In this document: piece by piece, positions 1 through 13,419 of the stretch
How positions within the stretch are numbered: position 1 is the stretch's first letter
Layout of the letters: every line of letters begins with the position of its first letter
Assembly: GCA_916700875.1 (NCBI GenBank)
Contig: CAKAKS010000038.1
Location: 17,510,326-17,574,325 of the forward strand
Direction of reading: 5' to 3'
DNA length: 64,000 bases
From: Sebastes aleutianus
Lineage: Eukaryota > Chordata > Actinopteri > Perciformes > Sebastidae
The notes under the pieces: generated by a model
The model's database searches: none
What the model was told of the DNA's origin: nothing
Seen by the model: only the letters and a program-made list of their open reading frames with translations
Made by a program: the position numbers and the translations under genes

Positions 1-3000
1 ACTGCCTTTTCTTTTTACTGTGAGGTTACATCCCAAAGTGAACATGGTTTTTCCATTTCTGTAACATCCCTAAAGGAGCCTAAATTGGGCATTACAGTAG
101 TTTTAGCAATCCGTCTGGAACATGTCTGGAAAAGTTGTGTTGTGTACTATATACTGCCTGCCATAAATAAAATATGGTGTGCATCTCTCTCGTTCTGTAC
201 TGGATGACTTCTGAAGCACAACAAATTATTTACATCCAGAACCTGTTCAAGTCTCAGAAATAACACAATGTAGAACAGAAAGCAAGGACAGAGCAGCAGA
301 TCTGAAGCTAGCAGAGATGCACTGGCTTGCTCATGGACACTACAGCATAGCAAATGTTTGGCTACATGAAATCAACTCATCTGGTTGGTATATACACGAA
401 TCCGGGGAAGTACCGGAAGTAAACAAGTCGTGGCGTCTGCCTTCAATACGTGCGTGTTTGAATGCAAGCTGTCCTTAGAAGTGTACAATTTTCTACTTTT
501 CTCAGCTCTCAGCCAACTAATGTTAGCCTGACAGTGAAAACAAGTAACGTCAGCTACGTTTACACTGCTTAGCTAGCGTAGCTGACGTTAGTGGGCTAAA
601 GGCACTGTCTAGGGGCTACGGTGGTCCCACAGAATAAATGAACTCAATCAACTAACTGTGGCGTTATTGTGAAATATAACATAAGTTGCTCTAACTAGAG
701 CAACTTAACGGCCACAAAGTAAACATCATTCGGTCGCCATCACAAACAGAACACGTACAAAGTGTCTGCTATCCGTGTTAACTGGTGACTCTCAGCTGAA
801 TGCGTTGTGGTTGCTCGTAGTGATGACAGTGTCCTCAGAAAAGCCTTCAATTTTAATTTAATTTCATTTTAAATACTCAGCATTATCTACTGTTAGCAGA
901 CAGTACTGTCACTACGACGGTGGCGCTACATGACATGGCATAACACACAAAGCGGTCGCTGTATTCATCTATAAGCCATACAAATGTTTAAACCTGCAAA
1001 AACATTTTTTTGGGCCACTCAGTGGCAGCAGCAACAAGCTGTGAACACAACATTGACACATGGGTGATATGGTGAGCTTGTTAGCAAACGGTTGCCTATT
1101 TACACATCCAGCAGATGTGGAGCAACATTAGCATTTGATTCACTAGATGTTGAATCACTGCTGCATTTCAGTCTCTTATCAGGCCTCGATATCGAGCGCT
1201 CATCAAATAGCCGCTCAGTTAATTACTTAGCAATGTCTCAGCACTGGAACAAAACAATGACAGTCATAGTCCATCAGTCAATGTTATTGTTTGCTAATGC
1301 TTCTGATATGATGAAATGAATTGGTTATGGATGCAGTCTATGAGCCCAACACAAAGGCAGTGAGGGATTGTTCAAGTTTTATTTATTGTCTTAGTAACCC
1401 AAACAACCCCAGAATGTGTTGATGGTTGACCAGTTGAAGACCAAACAGATTGTAACAGGGAAATTCATCTCCATGATGAGTAAACAAATTAAGATGCATC
1501 TGAATACACAAAGCCTTGGAACTAAATGCTCCATATGTTCACCAGCCAGTCGCTAACTCTGGCTGTCTGCCGTTTGATGATGAGCCGGTAGCGTACAGTG
1601 GGTTTTTAAACTGACAGCTGATAGCTGCGATCGAAAACGACGTTATGAGAGCGTTGAGGAAACAGTTACATAACCGTAACACCTAAACAATGAAATGAAA
1701 GGCGCTAAGAAAACTCGGTAGAGCTGAGAGGAACTGCAGTCAGATGATAATTGTCTGTGGATTTATCAGCACGAGCGGCCCCTTTCACATAAGAGTAGTC
1801 ATGTGCTCCATTGTTAATACAAAAAATATAGATTATATTAATTATTAAATTGGATTATAATAATAACTGAAGTCAGGAGGAAGAACCATACTTGATTACC
1901 AAAATCGAACTGCTCCCTGCATTCAATTACATGCTCCATATGTATCCTGGCAGGACCTGCACCCGATATGCTCAGTGTTTTGCAAACTTCTTCCACTCCT
2001 CACTCCTCACTTCTCTTTTTTCTGTCTTTTGTTCTTTCCATCTGTCTCTCAAGGTTACAGTCATGGTGGTCTTTGCATTAATCTGCAGATGGACCACCGG
2101 TACTCTAAAGCCAAAAGATCCAGAGTATTCCCCACTGGTCTCAAACCATTTTACAGCTGAACCACCTGACTGTAATCCACGCCACTGTCTGACCAGCTTT
2201 TGATCATTCACACAAGCTTTTTCTATTCTCTTTGTAAATGCCATGAAAAAACATAACAATAACACATATCACTGTACGGTCCATCACCTTCACATGTCTA
2301 ATAATGGAAGTTTCGTATGATGAATAGCACTGAATGACATTTAGAGAATTGCAGATATACGGTTCCCATCTGGTTTGGAGAATGAAAACATAAAGAAACA
2401 CTCCACAGATTGCATTGTGACCACATGGAACACAAGTGTAAATGCAATTGTGTTTTCAATCCACATAAAATAACTATGTGGGTGAAAAATACGTGCTAGG
2501 GCTGTCCCTAGACCTACAATATTTTGGGCTCCGGGGCCCAAAGGAATCAACAGCAACAATTCGAAGCTTCGGCCAGGTGGGGTGGAGGTGTTGGGGGTGC
2601 GGGTACCTGCAGGTTAAATCAGATACAATCTGGATACGAGACGCATTTTAATGCCAGGTGCAAAGGGGGCCTACATTTGTGAAATATCTGTAAGATATTC
2701 TGTTTACTATTATGTAAGACAAAGAAAAGCAGCAAATCCTCACATTTGAGAAGATAAAACTTGCTACATATCAGTGCTTATCATGCACAGAAATTGGGGT
2801 TGTTATTTCCACCACTGATCAGACATTTATTTCACATACACATACTTCTAATATGCTTTGGAAAAGCGTGTCTCTACTCTATTTTCGGCTATAGCAAAAC
2901 AGCAACACAATCGCCTGCTTTGATTTCTCCTGCGCAGCAAAGCTGCCAATCAACCAAACTACATCATTACAGAAGATAATAATCAGCAGATGTTGAACAG

Positions 3001-4139
3001 TGTCAGCCATGCAACCAGCCTAGCTCACAAAAGAAAAACACTGGTTTGATTGCTGCTTTCAAAGCTTCAGCTGATTTGCATACAGGTGATTAATTCACGC
3101 TTTTGTCATCCCGAGGGTCGCTGTTCAGATGGTGTTTGGTTAAAGACCTAGTTTCATGTCAATATAATCACTCTGAGCAGTACGGTATCAGGCTGAAGTG
3201 TATTGGGGAACTTTTTGACACTGCACATTGAAATCTTTGTTTCATATCATTTAACAATAAGCAATCTTGTGGACAGCTGTTCCTTTCATTACAATGCAAA
3301 TCTGTATTTACAAGGTTTCATTTTTTCTATACCACACAGCCATATGGGAATCTGAGGAGGTCAGAATGTACAACCAATAGTAACTAGATAAAATTGCATA
3401 TTTTAAGCGCATTATTATACATTTCATGCTACATAGTTCATGATGTCTAATTTACAATCAAATGAACCTGCAGTCCAGACTGTCAGTAAACATGACAGGA
3501 TTTCCAATAAGTACAGAGACCATTCAGCTGCGTTGTCAGGTTTATTGAATATATCCACTCCGTTATATAATCCCCTGAATAACATTTTCTCCTCCTGATA
3601 GCGGTAAACAAAGGAGTCTGTTTACGAGCGCAGGCTTTGGTCTGTCAAATGAGCAGCTCCCTCCCTCCCTGACACCGACATCTTACCACTATGTTTGTGT
3701 TTATTACCTGAACCAACCGGAGAGGCTGAGAGTATTAAGTGTCACTTTATACTCTCAGAGGCAGTGAGGACAGCTTCAGGTGCTTACAGACATCTGCCAC
3801 TGAACGGAGGGTATTTTCAAGTTATTTCGTCTGCCAACTTTTCCTTTCCCCAGCCTCTTCATTTCCTCTCGACATTCCTATGAGTGTACATACTGTACAT
3901 CTCATCTGTCAACTAACCAATGACATTTGTTTGTCTCATTTCCCATAAGCAGAGTGCAGAGGACAGATGGCGAGTGCCATATGACCTCTCTCAGGTTTGT
4001 TTCAACTGAAAAACACCTCAAATTGAACTCGCTAAAACTCGTTTAGTTCAACAGTTTGGGGAAAATGTTTAAACACTGTCTTGCTGAATCAAATAAATAT
4101 GTAATAAATATGTGCTGATTATTGAGCTTTAGAGGTGCA
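1..4139. other. Gene-free stretch with dispersed repeat-like sequence
   Basis: No exon-like reading was found. 395-440 has an ETS-like ACCGGAAGT and two short hairpins follow (545-590, 682-707). 960-1330 and 1600-1800 resemble dispersed teleost repeats, but I could not define their ends. Small ORFs near 1.1, 2.0 and 3.7 kb show no domain and look random. Confidence 0.4.
545..590. repeat. 14-bp perfect inverted repeat
   Basis: TAACGTCAGCTACG (545-558) is exactly complementary to 577-590, with an 18-base spacer. A second hairpin with 11-bp arms and a 4-base loop lies at 682-707. They probably mark a folded non-autonomous transposon fragment. Confidence 0.6.
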
Positions 4140-4330
4140 GGAAGGTGGATTTTGTTACCTTTGGACAGAGCCAGGATAGCTGTTTCCTCCCCATTATCAG
4201 TCTTTGTGATAAGCTAAGCTAACCGGCTGTGCCTTCACATTTACCGTACACTCCTGAAAGTGGCATCGATCTTCTCATCTCTGCAAGAAAATTAATAGAC
4301 GTATTTCTCAAAATTTTATAAATGTTAAGT
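4140..4330. mobile_element. Fragment of a dispersed teleost repeat
   Basis: The stretch with GGACAGAGCCAGGATAGCTG and AAGCTAAGCTAACCGGCTG matches my memory of a very common fish interspersed repeat. Related pieces flank the element at 8871 (8797-8865 and about 9310-9355), and a short piece lies near 14785. Ends are unclear. Confidence 0.45.
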
Positions 4331-4363
4331 CAGGAGAACTGAGATTTATATCGACATGTATAC

Positions 4364-4807
4364 TAGGGGATGGGAATCACCAGAGGTCCCACATACGATA
4401 TTATCAACAAACTTAAGTCATGATGTGATTTTATAGATTTTTACGAAATGCTGAGTATTGCAATAAAATATAGTAGTTTGTCAACATGTTTTATCTAATA
4501 ACACACAGTTTTTTACTCTGTTCATCTCAGAGTTTTCATTCACATATCTTGAGGTCAGAGGTCAAGGGACCCCTTTGAAAATGGCCATGCCAGTTTTTCC
4601 TCACCAAAATTTAGCATAAATTTGGAGCGTTATTTGATTCCTTAGGTTTTGTAGTTTCATATGAGGTCCCGCCGTTAGGCCGTCTGATTGTTAAGAGGTT
4701 AATAGTTTATATAATAAAAGATCAATACTTGATGTCAGTGTATCAATACAAAATTGCCACGCAAAATATTGTGATACTATGCTGTGTCGATTTTTCCCCC
4801 ACCTGTA
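4364..4807. mobile_element. hAT-like non-autonomous element
   Basis: It starts TAGGGGATGGGAATC and ends TTTTTCCCCCACCTGTA. The flanks ATGTATAC (4356-4363) and CTATATAC (4808-4815) agree at 6 of 8 bases, a worn 8-bp target duplication typical of hAT. Inside is the GGTCAAGGGACCCCTTTGAA module also found in three other elements of this window. It has no coding capacity. Confidence 0.65.
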
Positions 4808-5570
4808 CTATATACTGACTGGAAGTGAAAATAGAATAAGTCCTCTTGATGTCCATCTGGAGATTTTTTGGAATGTTATTTTTTTCCACAGATTCGTCTT
4901 CCTATTGCAGACATTACAAGCCCACGCTTGGCTTTGCAAGTTGAGCCCTCTAGAGGTCCTTTGCTTGAACAAGATCAAAGGTTATATCTTTCCTCCAAAG
5001 CACCACATTGAAGGCATTACTAAATGATAATGGGATCAAAATGCAGCTGTAAGTGCAGCAAAGAGCTGTATGGAAGACGAGTGGACACTATGTACAATAC
5101 GACAAAAAATCCCATTATATGGAAAATATCTTAGTTCTCTCTGTAACCTTTTTACAACCTTGTTTCCACCATAGGAAAAACACACAGTTCCAAGGAACCC
5201 GGGAAGCATTTCCCTAAACCAATACACAGTTCACCTCCACGTCAAACATCTACTATACTGTAAATATCATCATTAATGGCAGTCTGCGCCTGCAGGAAAA
5301 CAATCCACGATGCCAGACAGAAGATTAACGGCACACAAATGTACAATACAAGTCAAATCAAACCAAAATACTCAAAGAAAAGCTAACTACATCTCTCATG
5401 TCTGCAGGTGACTGATGCACAGTAGCCTTTCTTTCCTTTTTCTCAAGTAAACTATATGCAGATGACAGAGCAGCAGCAGGAAAAACAGGAGAGAGGAGGA
5501 GGAGGGTGGAGCGTTATTGAGCATTTCTTCCTCAGGCTGTGTGAGAGTGAGTGTGAATGAGAGGGATTAG

Positions 5571-5591
5571 AGTGTGTGTGTGTGTGTGTGT

Positions 5592-5653
<62 letters not shown>
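5571..5653. repeat. (TG)n microsatellite
   Basis: An almost pure TG tract of about 80 bp with two small interruptions. Confidence 0.95.
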
Positions 5654-5655
<2 letters not shown>

Positions 5656-5782
5656 GGCAAAACATAAGTGTATCTATAATTATGCACTACCAAATGTATT
5701 ACTGGCTGCATTTGTGATGTGTGATTAAATGCTGAAGTGTTACAACCTACTTATCACTCATATAAACACATTGGTGGTGCCA

Positions 5783-5858
5783 GTGTGTGTGTGTGTGTGT
5801 GTGCGTGTGTGTGTGTGTGTGTGTGTGAGCGAGTGAGTGAGTGAGTGAATGAGTGAGT
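5783..5858. repeat. (GT)n / (GTGA)n compound microsatellite
   Basis: GT repeats with one GC variant run into GAGT/GTGA tetranucleotides. The reverse reading yields a Thr/His-rich ORF that is an artefact. Confidence 0.9.
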
Positions 5859-8800
5859 AAAAGTACCGTAACTGTTCTCTTTAGCCGTGTTTCCACTTTT
5901 GGCTCGACTCACTTTTGGTACCAGGTCCTTTTCTCTATGCTCTGCAGATAGTACTCTCTCAATATAGGCGGGATTCTCAGCTGATTGCGATTGGAACGGC
6001 ACGCGAAACTGCTGTAAACGGAGGATCTGCACTTTGTCAGTTGTCTTATTGTACTGGATAACAAATTAACACTCGCCGCAAAAACAACCCATATTTTTGT
6101 GGCATGGTTGCGATGTTGCCCCCGTAGTTCAACAGGTGAAGCACTGTTTTCAGTTCTGCTTTGACCTTACACTCTTATTGTTGTTTTATTCTGTCCTGAG
6201 TAAATGAGTAACCAATGACCAATCTTATTGATGCAGAGAAAAACAACACTGTTATGAAAGTGTCATTATGAAATGTCAAGTCTTATTATTGAACACAAAG
6301 GGGGAAAACAACCACTCGTGACAGAAAAACAGAAAAATATGTTTCTTTCATATTTTATAATAACAAGCAGAGAATTATTGAATTATCTATCGCTGAATTT
6401 CAGCATATTTATCAAGAAAAATGTGTCCTGCTTGTTCCACATAAGCTTAACAGATGCAAAATAATGTTAAAATGAGGGTTTCATGACCTGTTTGGGAACA
6501 TTAAGAACCGTGGAGGTAAAGACAGCAATCATTCACTTGTCCCCATTGCTTTCACACATACACACACACACACACAGAGAAACACGCACTCTATCTTCCT
6601 CTCGACCACAAGTTATTTTTAGCCAAAGAACAATCCTCTGTTGAAGACCAGAGCACAACTATTCTTTTTCTGCATATTGTTCAGAGTCAGACAGAGCAGT
6701 ACTAACCCAAGCCACACACACACACAACTCTTGCAATGCCTGTGTTTTTCCAACTATTCAACTGAATACAAATAATGCTGGAAGTTTTCAGAAACAGTAA
6801 AGAAAAAGTCAGCTTTGATTGGAGGTAATGACAAATAACCACAGGCCTGAGCGCTGCTGCCTGAGGAGAATTGCCTGGAATGAAACCAAGCCCAGTTGAT
6901 AAGGTTCCCAAATCATTAACAGACACCAGCAAGCCAATTTTTTCTTGTCCCTGAATAATGGCTCTAAATACATCGTCAAGGATGGAACGGATGCAGCTCT
7001 ACTACACAAGGACACACATTTCCTTGCTGATAAATATGATCTGCTCCAGTAGCTGTAGCCTTCTGTTAGGTTTCCTTCATATTACATGTTGAGAGCGGCT
7101 TGCAAAGTGTACTGACTCTATATCATTGATTAAAGGTGCATCATTTTCTGAATTATGCTTCACATTCTACCAAGTGCAATATTTTCCCACTGCATTTGCA
7201 GTCCCAATTCACTAGTGGCTGCTGCTGCTAAACGTAGTGTAAAATAGGGGGTGTAATTCCTTCACACCCTGTGATTGGTCACGCCCTGGCACCTACAGTA
7301 ATACCACATTAAATTGGCTTCAGCAGAGCAGGGATTATTGACTGCAGTCCAGAGTGGTGGTGATAACAAAACTGCTCTATTTCATGTGCAAGTAGCCGAC
7401 ACTTTAACGCTCTCACACTCATTTCAGTGGCCGAAATGAATATTAATAGCGCAAATTCTTAGAGCTACTGCACAGTCCTGCGATACTTAGCCTAAACCTC
7501 AAAATGTTTTGGAAACGTAGTCATAACTCATGTATTAAAGTAAAAGTAAGTGTAAGCACTTCCTTTGCGCATGGAATGATATACATATGCACAAGTGCTT
7601 AAAGAGGTACTGCACACTTTAACGTGTTTTTTTGAGCTCTAAACTAAATGATATGACTGAACTGTGATGAATCACATCAATACTGGTGTTAATATTGACA
7701 TTTTATACCAAATCACTACAAATCGGCACACCATCTACTGTTTTAAATCAGCCCTAATCTTGCATGGCCAATTCTGAGATAGAGTCGCCCGGGTGGGACT
7801 AATCTACATCATGAAATAAAAAAATGTAATGTAATCTAATCAGAGGGCGTTACACCCCTCGCCTCTTCCCACAGCGTCTTATCGTTTTTACTTTTTCTGT
7901 AACCACTGTGTAGCATTTTACTCACAGCACAAGCCTGTTCTCTCCTTTCTGTTGCCTGGAAATTAGCTTAGTTTGCTAATTCCACCATGCTTTCATGCTA
8001 CACTGGTTACATAAAATGAGCGGAACAGTGGGCTGATGGCCAGCGGCAGTGTTGGGTCTGCATGGTTCGTTCTCCTGGCCGCTGAGAGACTACTTTACTT
8101 TGGACGAGAGCGAACAGCCGCTCTGGAGACGGAGGTGCAAGAGTTTGTGCTGGCTGAATTTCAGTTACTACAGCCTCAACGGTCCGTCTCCGGAGCTGGC
8201 GTCCGCTCTCCTCCCAGCAAAGTAGTCTCCCAGCAGCAAGGAGTGAGGCCAAGGGACATCTATCCTCAGTTTTTCGGTTCAGCAGCTTAGTTCTGGGTCC
8301 TTTACTCTGTGCATCCCATCACACAGCAGCTTTTATGCATCTGTCTGTTGTCTGCTAGCAGACGAAAAGTGACAAGGAGACACTTTCACGCAATACAAAG
8401 GTCAAGAGCGATGAATCGTTTTCCCCTTCCGGTGTGGGCGGGACTTAAATGCGCTCCGTCTCTATGGAGACACTAGCATCCCATACATAGCAATGACTAG
8501 CATTGCTGAGAATGGAAAAAACTAAAACTGGCAGAACTTCAACCAGTTACTCCATGTAACCCATTTTGGGACGGGTTTCATTCAGAAGAACCTTCAAACT
8601 AACGTTTAAGTTGTGTTTATACCTTCTACTCTGTGTGGTTTCGTTTCCTCTCTGCTTTTAGCTAGCTAGCTACCGTTCTGCTGACTTATTCTACTCCCTC
8701 TAGCGCTGTTGTGGTTTTCTCTCTACAGCGCCACACCTGCTGGACTAAACTAGCTACTGCAGATGGGAAAAGACCCGTATTATAGGCTATTTTGAGTAAA

Positions 8801-8870
8801 GACATTTTGGGAAACATGATTCTTCACTTCCTTGCCAGATTTGAGATAAGAAGATATATGTTAAAGGGAC

Positions 8871-9280
8871 TGTTTGTAAGAATCAGAAATGCTTGTTAAC
8901 AGCGACACCTGGGGTCGTTAAGTCAACGAAAGTCAGCGTCGGGCTCACGCTTGTGCTCGCTCTACATAGACATGAACGAGCATCGCTCAAAACAGTGAGG
9001 CGACACACGTCAGCTAAAACCACAATATCACTCTATAGTTCACCTGCTTGGCAGTAATGTTAGCTGACCGGACGAATGTCTCTCCATGAATCACTGCTGA
9101 CCCTAGTGTTGGCTTTTCCTGGTTCAGCCTCCCGACCGCGGCCGGAGGAAACAGGGAAGACACCGGCACCCAGTCGGAGACGATAAAGTTTCTCGCTGCG
9201 GAGCCCCGTCACTTCAGAAGACACAGAAAACCTGTGTTGGTCTGGAGGAGCTGCAACAGTTATTTCTGCACAAACTCTTT
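8871..9280 (-). mobile_element. TTAA-flanked MITE, family A copy 1, truncated
   Basis: It begins TTAAAGGGACTGTTTGTAAGAATC and matches four other copies (21990, 41272, 47180, 63124). Similarity stops after CTGCACAAACTC, so the far terminal repeat is missing. The flanks 8797-8865 and 9310-9355 look like opposite ends of a different repeat, so this copy probably landed inside it. Confidence 0.7.
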
Positions 9281-9487
9281 TTTGCACTTCTGTTTTTGTA
9301 CTTTGGTCAGAGCCAAATAAGCGTATTTTCCAAAATGTCAAACTATTCATTTAAATTTAATGGAAAAGAATAATTTCTTACAATCTTACATTTGTAGTCA
9401 CAGCAAATACTAGACCCCAAACTTAAAAAAACAAAACAAATCACATAATATAAAACTTTGACGGTGGTGTGGTAGCCTACCTCCAAT

Positions 9488-9980
9488 CAGTAGTGGAAGA
9501 AGTACTCAGATCTTTTACTTAGTAAAAGTATTAATACCATAGTGTATAAATAGTACAACAGTGCAAAAGTATTAACATCAAAATAAACTTAAAGTAGGCT
9601 ACCAAAAGCAAAAGTACTCATTATGCATAATATAGCCTACAATGCATATTATATTATTGAATTATAATTATTTTTATTAGGCTATATACACTGCCGGGTA
9701 GCTTGTGAATTTCACCAAGCGATCAATGAAGACCTACTGTATCTTTATCATATTTAATACATAATTCATAAATTATAATTTGATTTGTTGATATTATTTT
9801 GTATTATTAGTCTGAATCTGCAAAGAAACTTAAGTTATAAAATAAATGTAGTCGAGTATAAAGTGCAATATTTGCCTCTGAGATGTAGTGGAGTAGAAGT
9901 ATAAAGTAGCAGCAAATGGAAATACTCAAGTACAATTGTACAGTACTTAAGTTAATTAATTTAATTACTTTCTACCACTG
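9488..9980. mobile_element. hAT-like non-autonomous element (CAGTRGTGGAA ends)
   Basis: Ends CAGTAGTGGAAGAAG and TTCTACCACTG are inverted. The flanks CCTCCAAT and TCTACAAT agree at 6 of 8. The interior has the repeated AGTAAAAGTA / AGTACTTAAGT strings of this common fish family. A second copy is at 37054-38274. Confidence 0.7.
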
Positions 9981-9988
9981 TCTACAAT

Positions 9989-10550
9989 ACATGCAAGGCT
10001 TTTGACTCTTCAGATTTCTGTAATGGTGAAAGAGAGAAGACCCGTGTTTGAGTACGTGCAGGCATGTCTGCTACAATCCAAATATATCAATCATGTTGCT
10101 TTGTCAGGCACACATCAGCCAAAGACTTAAAGAGTATTATTTCTTCAAAGTGATGAGGACTGTTTGGAAAAACAGAAGCACAGATACCTCATCAGAAGTC
10201 ATTGTCATGCAATATCATGCGAAGATAATTAATTAAAACGTTTGCTCAGACTAGCTTGACATCACTGCTCTAAAAATAACTCCAAACGAGATAATCAGTC
10301 TTTATTGCAGGCTCGGTTTCAATACTCTGTCTTTGATTTTTCTATCCAAGACTACTGGAATAAAGTAGAAGGGGGTCTGTTTAATTTAATGCTTGATCTG
10401 CCTGTGCAATCATTGGGTTGATGAGTTCAAAGTGGTTCGTCACGACACAAGTTCTTATCAGCGGTGTCTGAGGGTATTCTCTTGAACATGTGGCTAAGAG
10501 AGGAAATGTGTGCTGCTGGCTTCATGCCAATCCACACATGCTCCTGTATC

Positions 10551-10604
<54 letters not shown>

Positions 10605-13419
10605 TGGTCACGTATATTCACAGAGGTGAAAAGAGTCTCCCATTTCCTCTCTGTCTGATACCATTACCATTATCTGTGCCATGCTCATGGCAACCATTTA
10701 GAGCCCAGGAAGAGTCTGGCCAGCAAAGTACACTGAAAATTGCCCCACTATTAACTAATCAGTGGATAGATGTTCACTGATGCGCCTGATGTTCTGCACC
10801 ATCTCTATCACAGCCAGCTTCATAACAGTCCATTAGAACTATCAAAATTAACTTTTAACATGAAGACGTGCTCGTACAAAGTGCTTCCACCACCACACTG
10901 CACTGAATACATCATTCATTTAGTAATTAACTGATTACGTGACAACTGAATAATTGGCAACATATGAATTATTTAAATTATCTTTTGCTTTATACTGTAT
11001 ATAGCTGTATTTATTTTCCTTGAAGTAGGCTACAAGTTCTTTTAAGTCATTGTAATTAATTTTCATTTGGCAGATACGTATTAAACAGTGATTTAGAACA
11101 CGTTAATTGTTAATTACAAAGACAGATGTTTGGGCATAAACTTAACTACCTTTCCTAATCTATCTTAAAGACTTTGAATGATTAAGACTTTTTTTTCTCA
11201 AATGTGCATTCATTGAAGATGCAATATGCTGAAAAAAATACAATCTTTATGTGTTTCTAATGCATAATACATATTTTAATTAAAATATTCATTTTGTGAC
11301 ACAAACTATGCGCATCTGCTGTGATTTTGAAGTGTCTTATGAGGTATGCATTTATTATTAATATTTGTCACAATTATTATTATTATAGCTTATTATTATT
11401 ATTAGAATAATTATATCATATCAGCAATTTAGCTTACAGAATTTACTGTACACTAAATTGTACATTACTGACTTGTAATTAGTTATGATTTATATGACTT
11501 ATAATTGATTTATTATTTAATTATTATTAATTTTAATTATATTATAATTAGTTTAACAATTCCAACTTTTTTTTAAGTAATTAATTGTCAATTGAACTGC
11601 AAATTGAACTGCTCTCTTAATAACCAATATCTAATTAATTATATTAACTCACAGTTATTGGGGTTACATTTAAAACCTCTCCAGTACGCTGTAATTAATT
11701 AAAACAAGTTTTTGGAAATTATTTTACTGTCATAGGAGATATATCATTGTTCACTTAACTAAAAGCAGATGTTTATAAATCTTTATAAAAACTCTAACAG
11801 CAGAGATTTCAGAGAGGACAACACATTAATAGATCTTAATAAAGCTAAATAACACAACTGGGTCGAGACTGTGTTATACAGTCAGACACTGACACAGATG
11901 TATACAGACACATTTTAACATGCATAAGGGTGAAGAAATACCATTAAAGCCATTAATTACCATTTATAAGAACTTTTAATTGTTGTCATAAGACATGATA
12001 CACATATTTACAGTGTGATATAGCAGAAAAATTAATGCCCTAAACTCAATACTTATTTTCAAAATCATTTGTTATTTTTATGAATTTAAATGTGGTTCCA
12101 ATTAGTCAAAGATAACTTTCTCAAGTATAAGGTCTGATTTCGCAACTTTTTTTTTCTATAAAGTCACTTTCATGTGTCATATGTGTGTATGTTTCCTTCA
12201 AAATCAAATTTCAGACCATTTTGAATTTGCATGAACAGGAACACATCCCCCTGAAGATCTTAGGAGCCGGTTCAGAAGGAAGAAAAGACGGTGACAGATG
12301 GGCTGAGAGCCGAGGCCTGCGCTGTCATCTAGGTGACTTACTCCATCCCCCTCCTCTCCATCTGCACATCATAACTCACATCATAAAGATAACCTTGCTG
12401 TATCAACTCCAAGGAAAATGAAAAAATAAATAAATGTGCACATTTTTCCACAGTATGCTTTCAATTATCGCTGTGAGGGAGAACCCTTTCTCCCCCTCTC
12501 AACCTTTGCTCTTCTTTCCACATTAAATATGTTTTTCAAAAGAATTTAAATCTCATATCAGTCACTGAGCCGATCGGGCAGAAAAAAACGAGAGAAATGA
12601 AGGCAGCCGGCAAAAACGTATCCACAAACATGCAGCCACATAAACATCCTTTATCGAACTGGAGGCTGAAGGTTTTCTTTTCCTGCTCGTAGAAGTGTAA
12701 ATATTCCATTGAAGGTAAAAAAAAAAAAGAAGATAAAATCACTGATAAATTATCACAACAAAACTTGTCTGCAAAAATGGATATCTGCATACAAAACAGA
12801 CCCCATTAGGATGCTGCTTTTGTCCGACAATACAATGCTAACTCCCACTTGCATCGATAGGCAATTGGAGTAGGAAGCACACTGCCGCTGAGGGCTATGG
12901 GAAAGCAATTAAAGAAGTATTTTGTTGCTGGACTTCAGCCGAAAGGCATTAACTACAATTCCCTTCTGGGCACAGTGTTCCTCGTACGCTCTGTTGGGTT
13001 GGGGAGTGGGATGCGTCTGGCTGCTACAAGCTGTAAACAGTGAGAGGGATGGGTGCTGTTATCACAAACACGCACAGGAAAACTAAAGTAGCAGCTTTAA
13101 TATTGTCACAAGAGGGTAAAAATTGAAAGAAACTGAAATAAACATTCAATTAACATTAGGAGCGACATGAAAGGAATGGAGAAACAGGATAAAAGAAGCC
13201 ACTGACAAAGGAGAAAAAGCTGTGAGCAGAGAGCTTTTCAGGAACAGAGTGGTTGTGCTGCAAATCACTCTCTCTTTGCACAACAAGCCCCTGAAGCCTC
13301 ATCCTGAAGCCCCTGAATCCCTCTCAGGCCCTATGAAAGAGTCCGCCCGGGCCTCTCCGCTGCTCTGACTCACTCTTACTGTAACAGCGAAGGGCATGTT
13401 CGCCATGCAAGCGGGGTCC
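9989..13419. other. Gene-free, AT-rich stretch
   Basis: No exon found. 10552-10602 is a (CA)n microsatellite. 10.85-12.15 kb is unusually AT-rich with many TTAATTA strings. 12.2-13.4 kb has more normal composition with no repeat or ORF I can name. Confidence 0.5.
10552..10602. repeat. (CA)n microsatellite
   Basis: Pure CA tract of about 51 bp. It creates spurious poly-Thr/His and poly-Val/Cys ORFs. Confidence 0.97.

Larger units (their letters stand above)
4816..8796. other. Gene-free stretch with microsatellites
   Basis: No supported exon. It contains (TG)n at 5571-5653, (GT)n then (GTGA)n at 5783-5858, and short (CA)n near 6560 and 6715. Around 8082-8235 both strands are open and partly complementary (GAGACTACTTTACTTTGG against AAAGTAGTCTC), suggesting a worn foldback element from about 7.6 to 8.6 kb. 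Confidence 0.4.

Noticed and set aside
5571..5858. CRISPR-like or regulatory array
   Set aside because: Simple GT and GTGA repeats without unique spacers.
8007..8290. Opposed ORFs on both strands as a gene pair
   Set aside because: The region is partly self-complementary, so both strands give similar peptides; this points to a foldback repeat.
10427..10780. ORFs with poly-Cys/Val or poly-Thr/His
   Set aside because: Translations of the (CA)n microsatellite.
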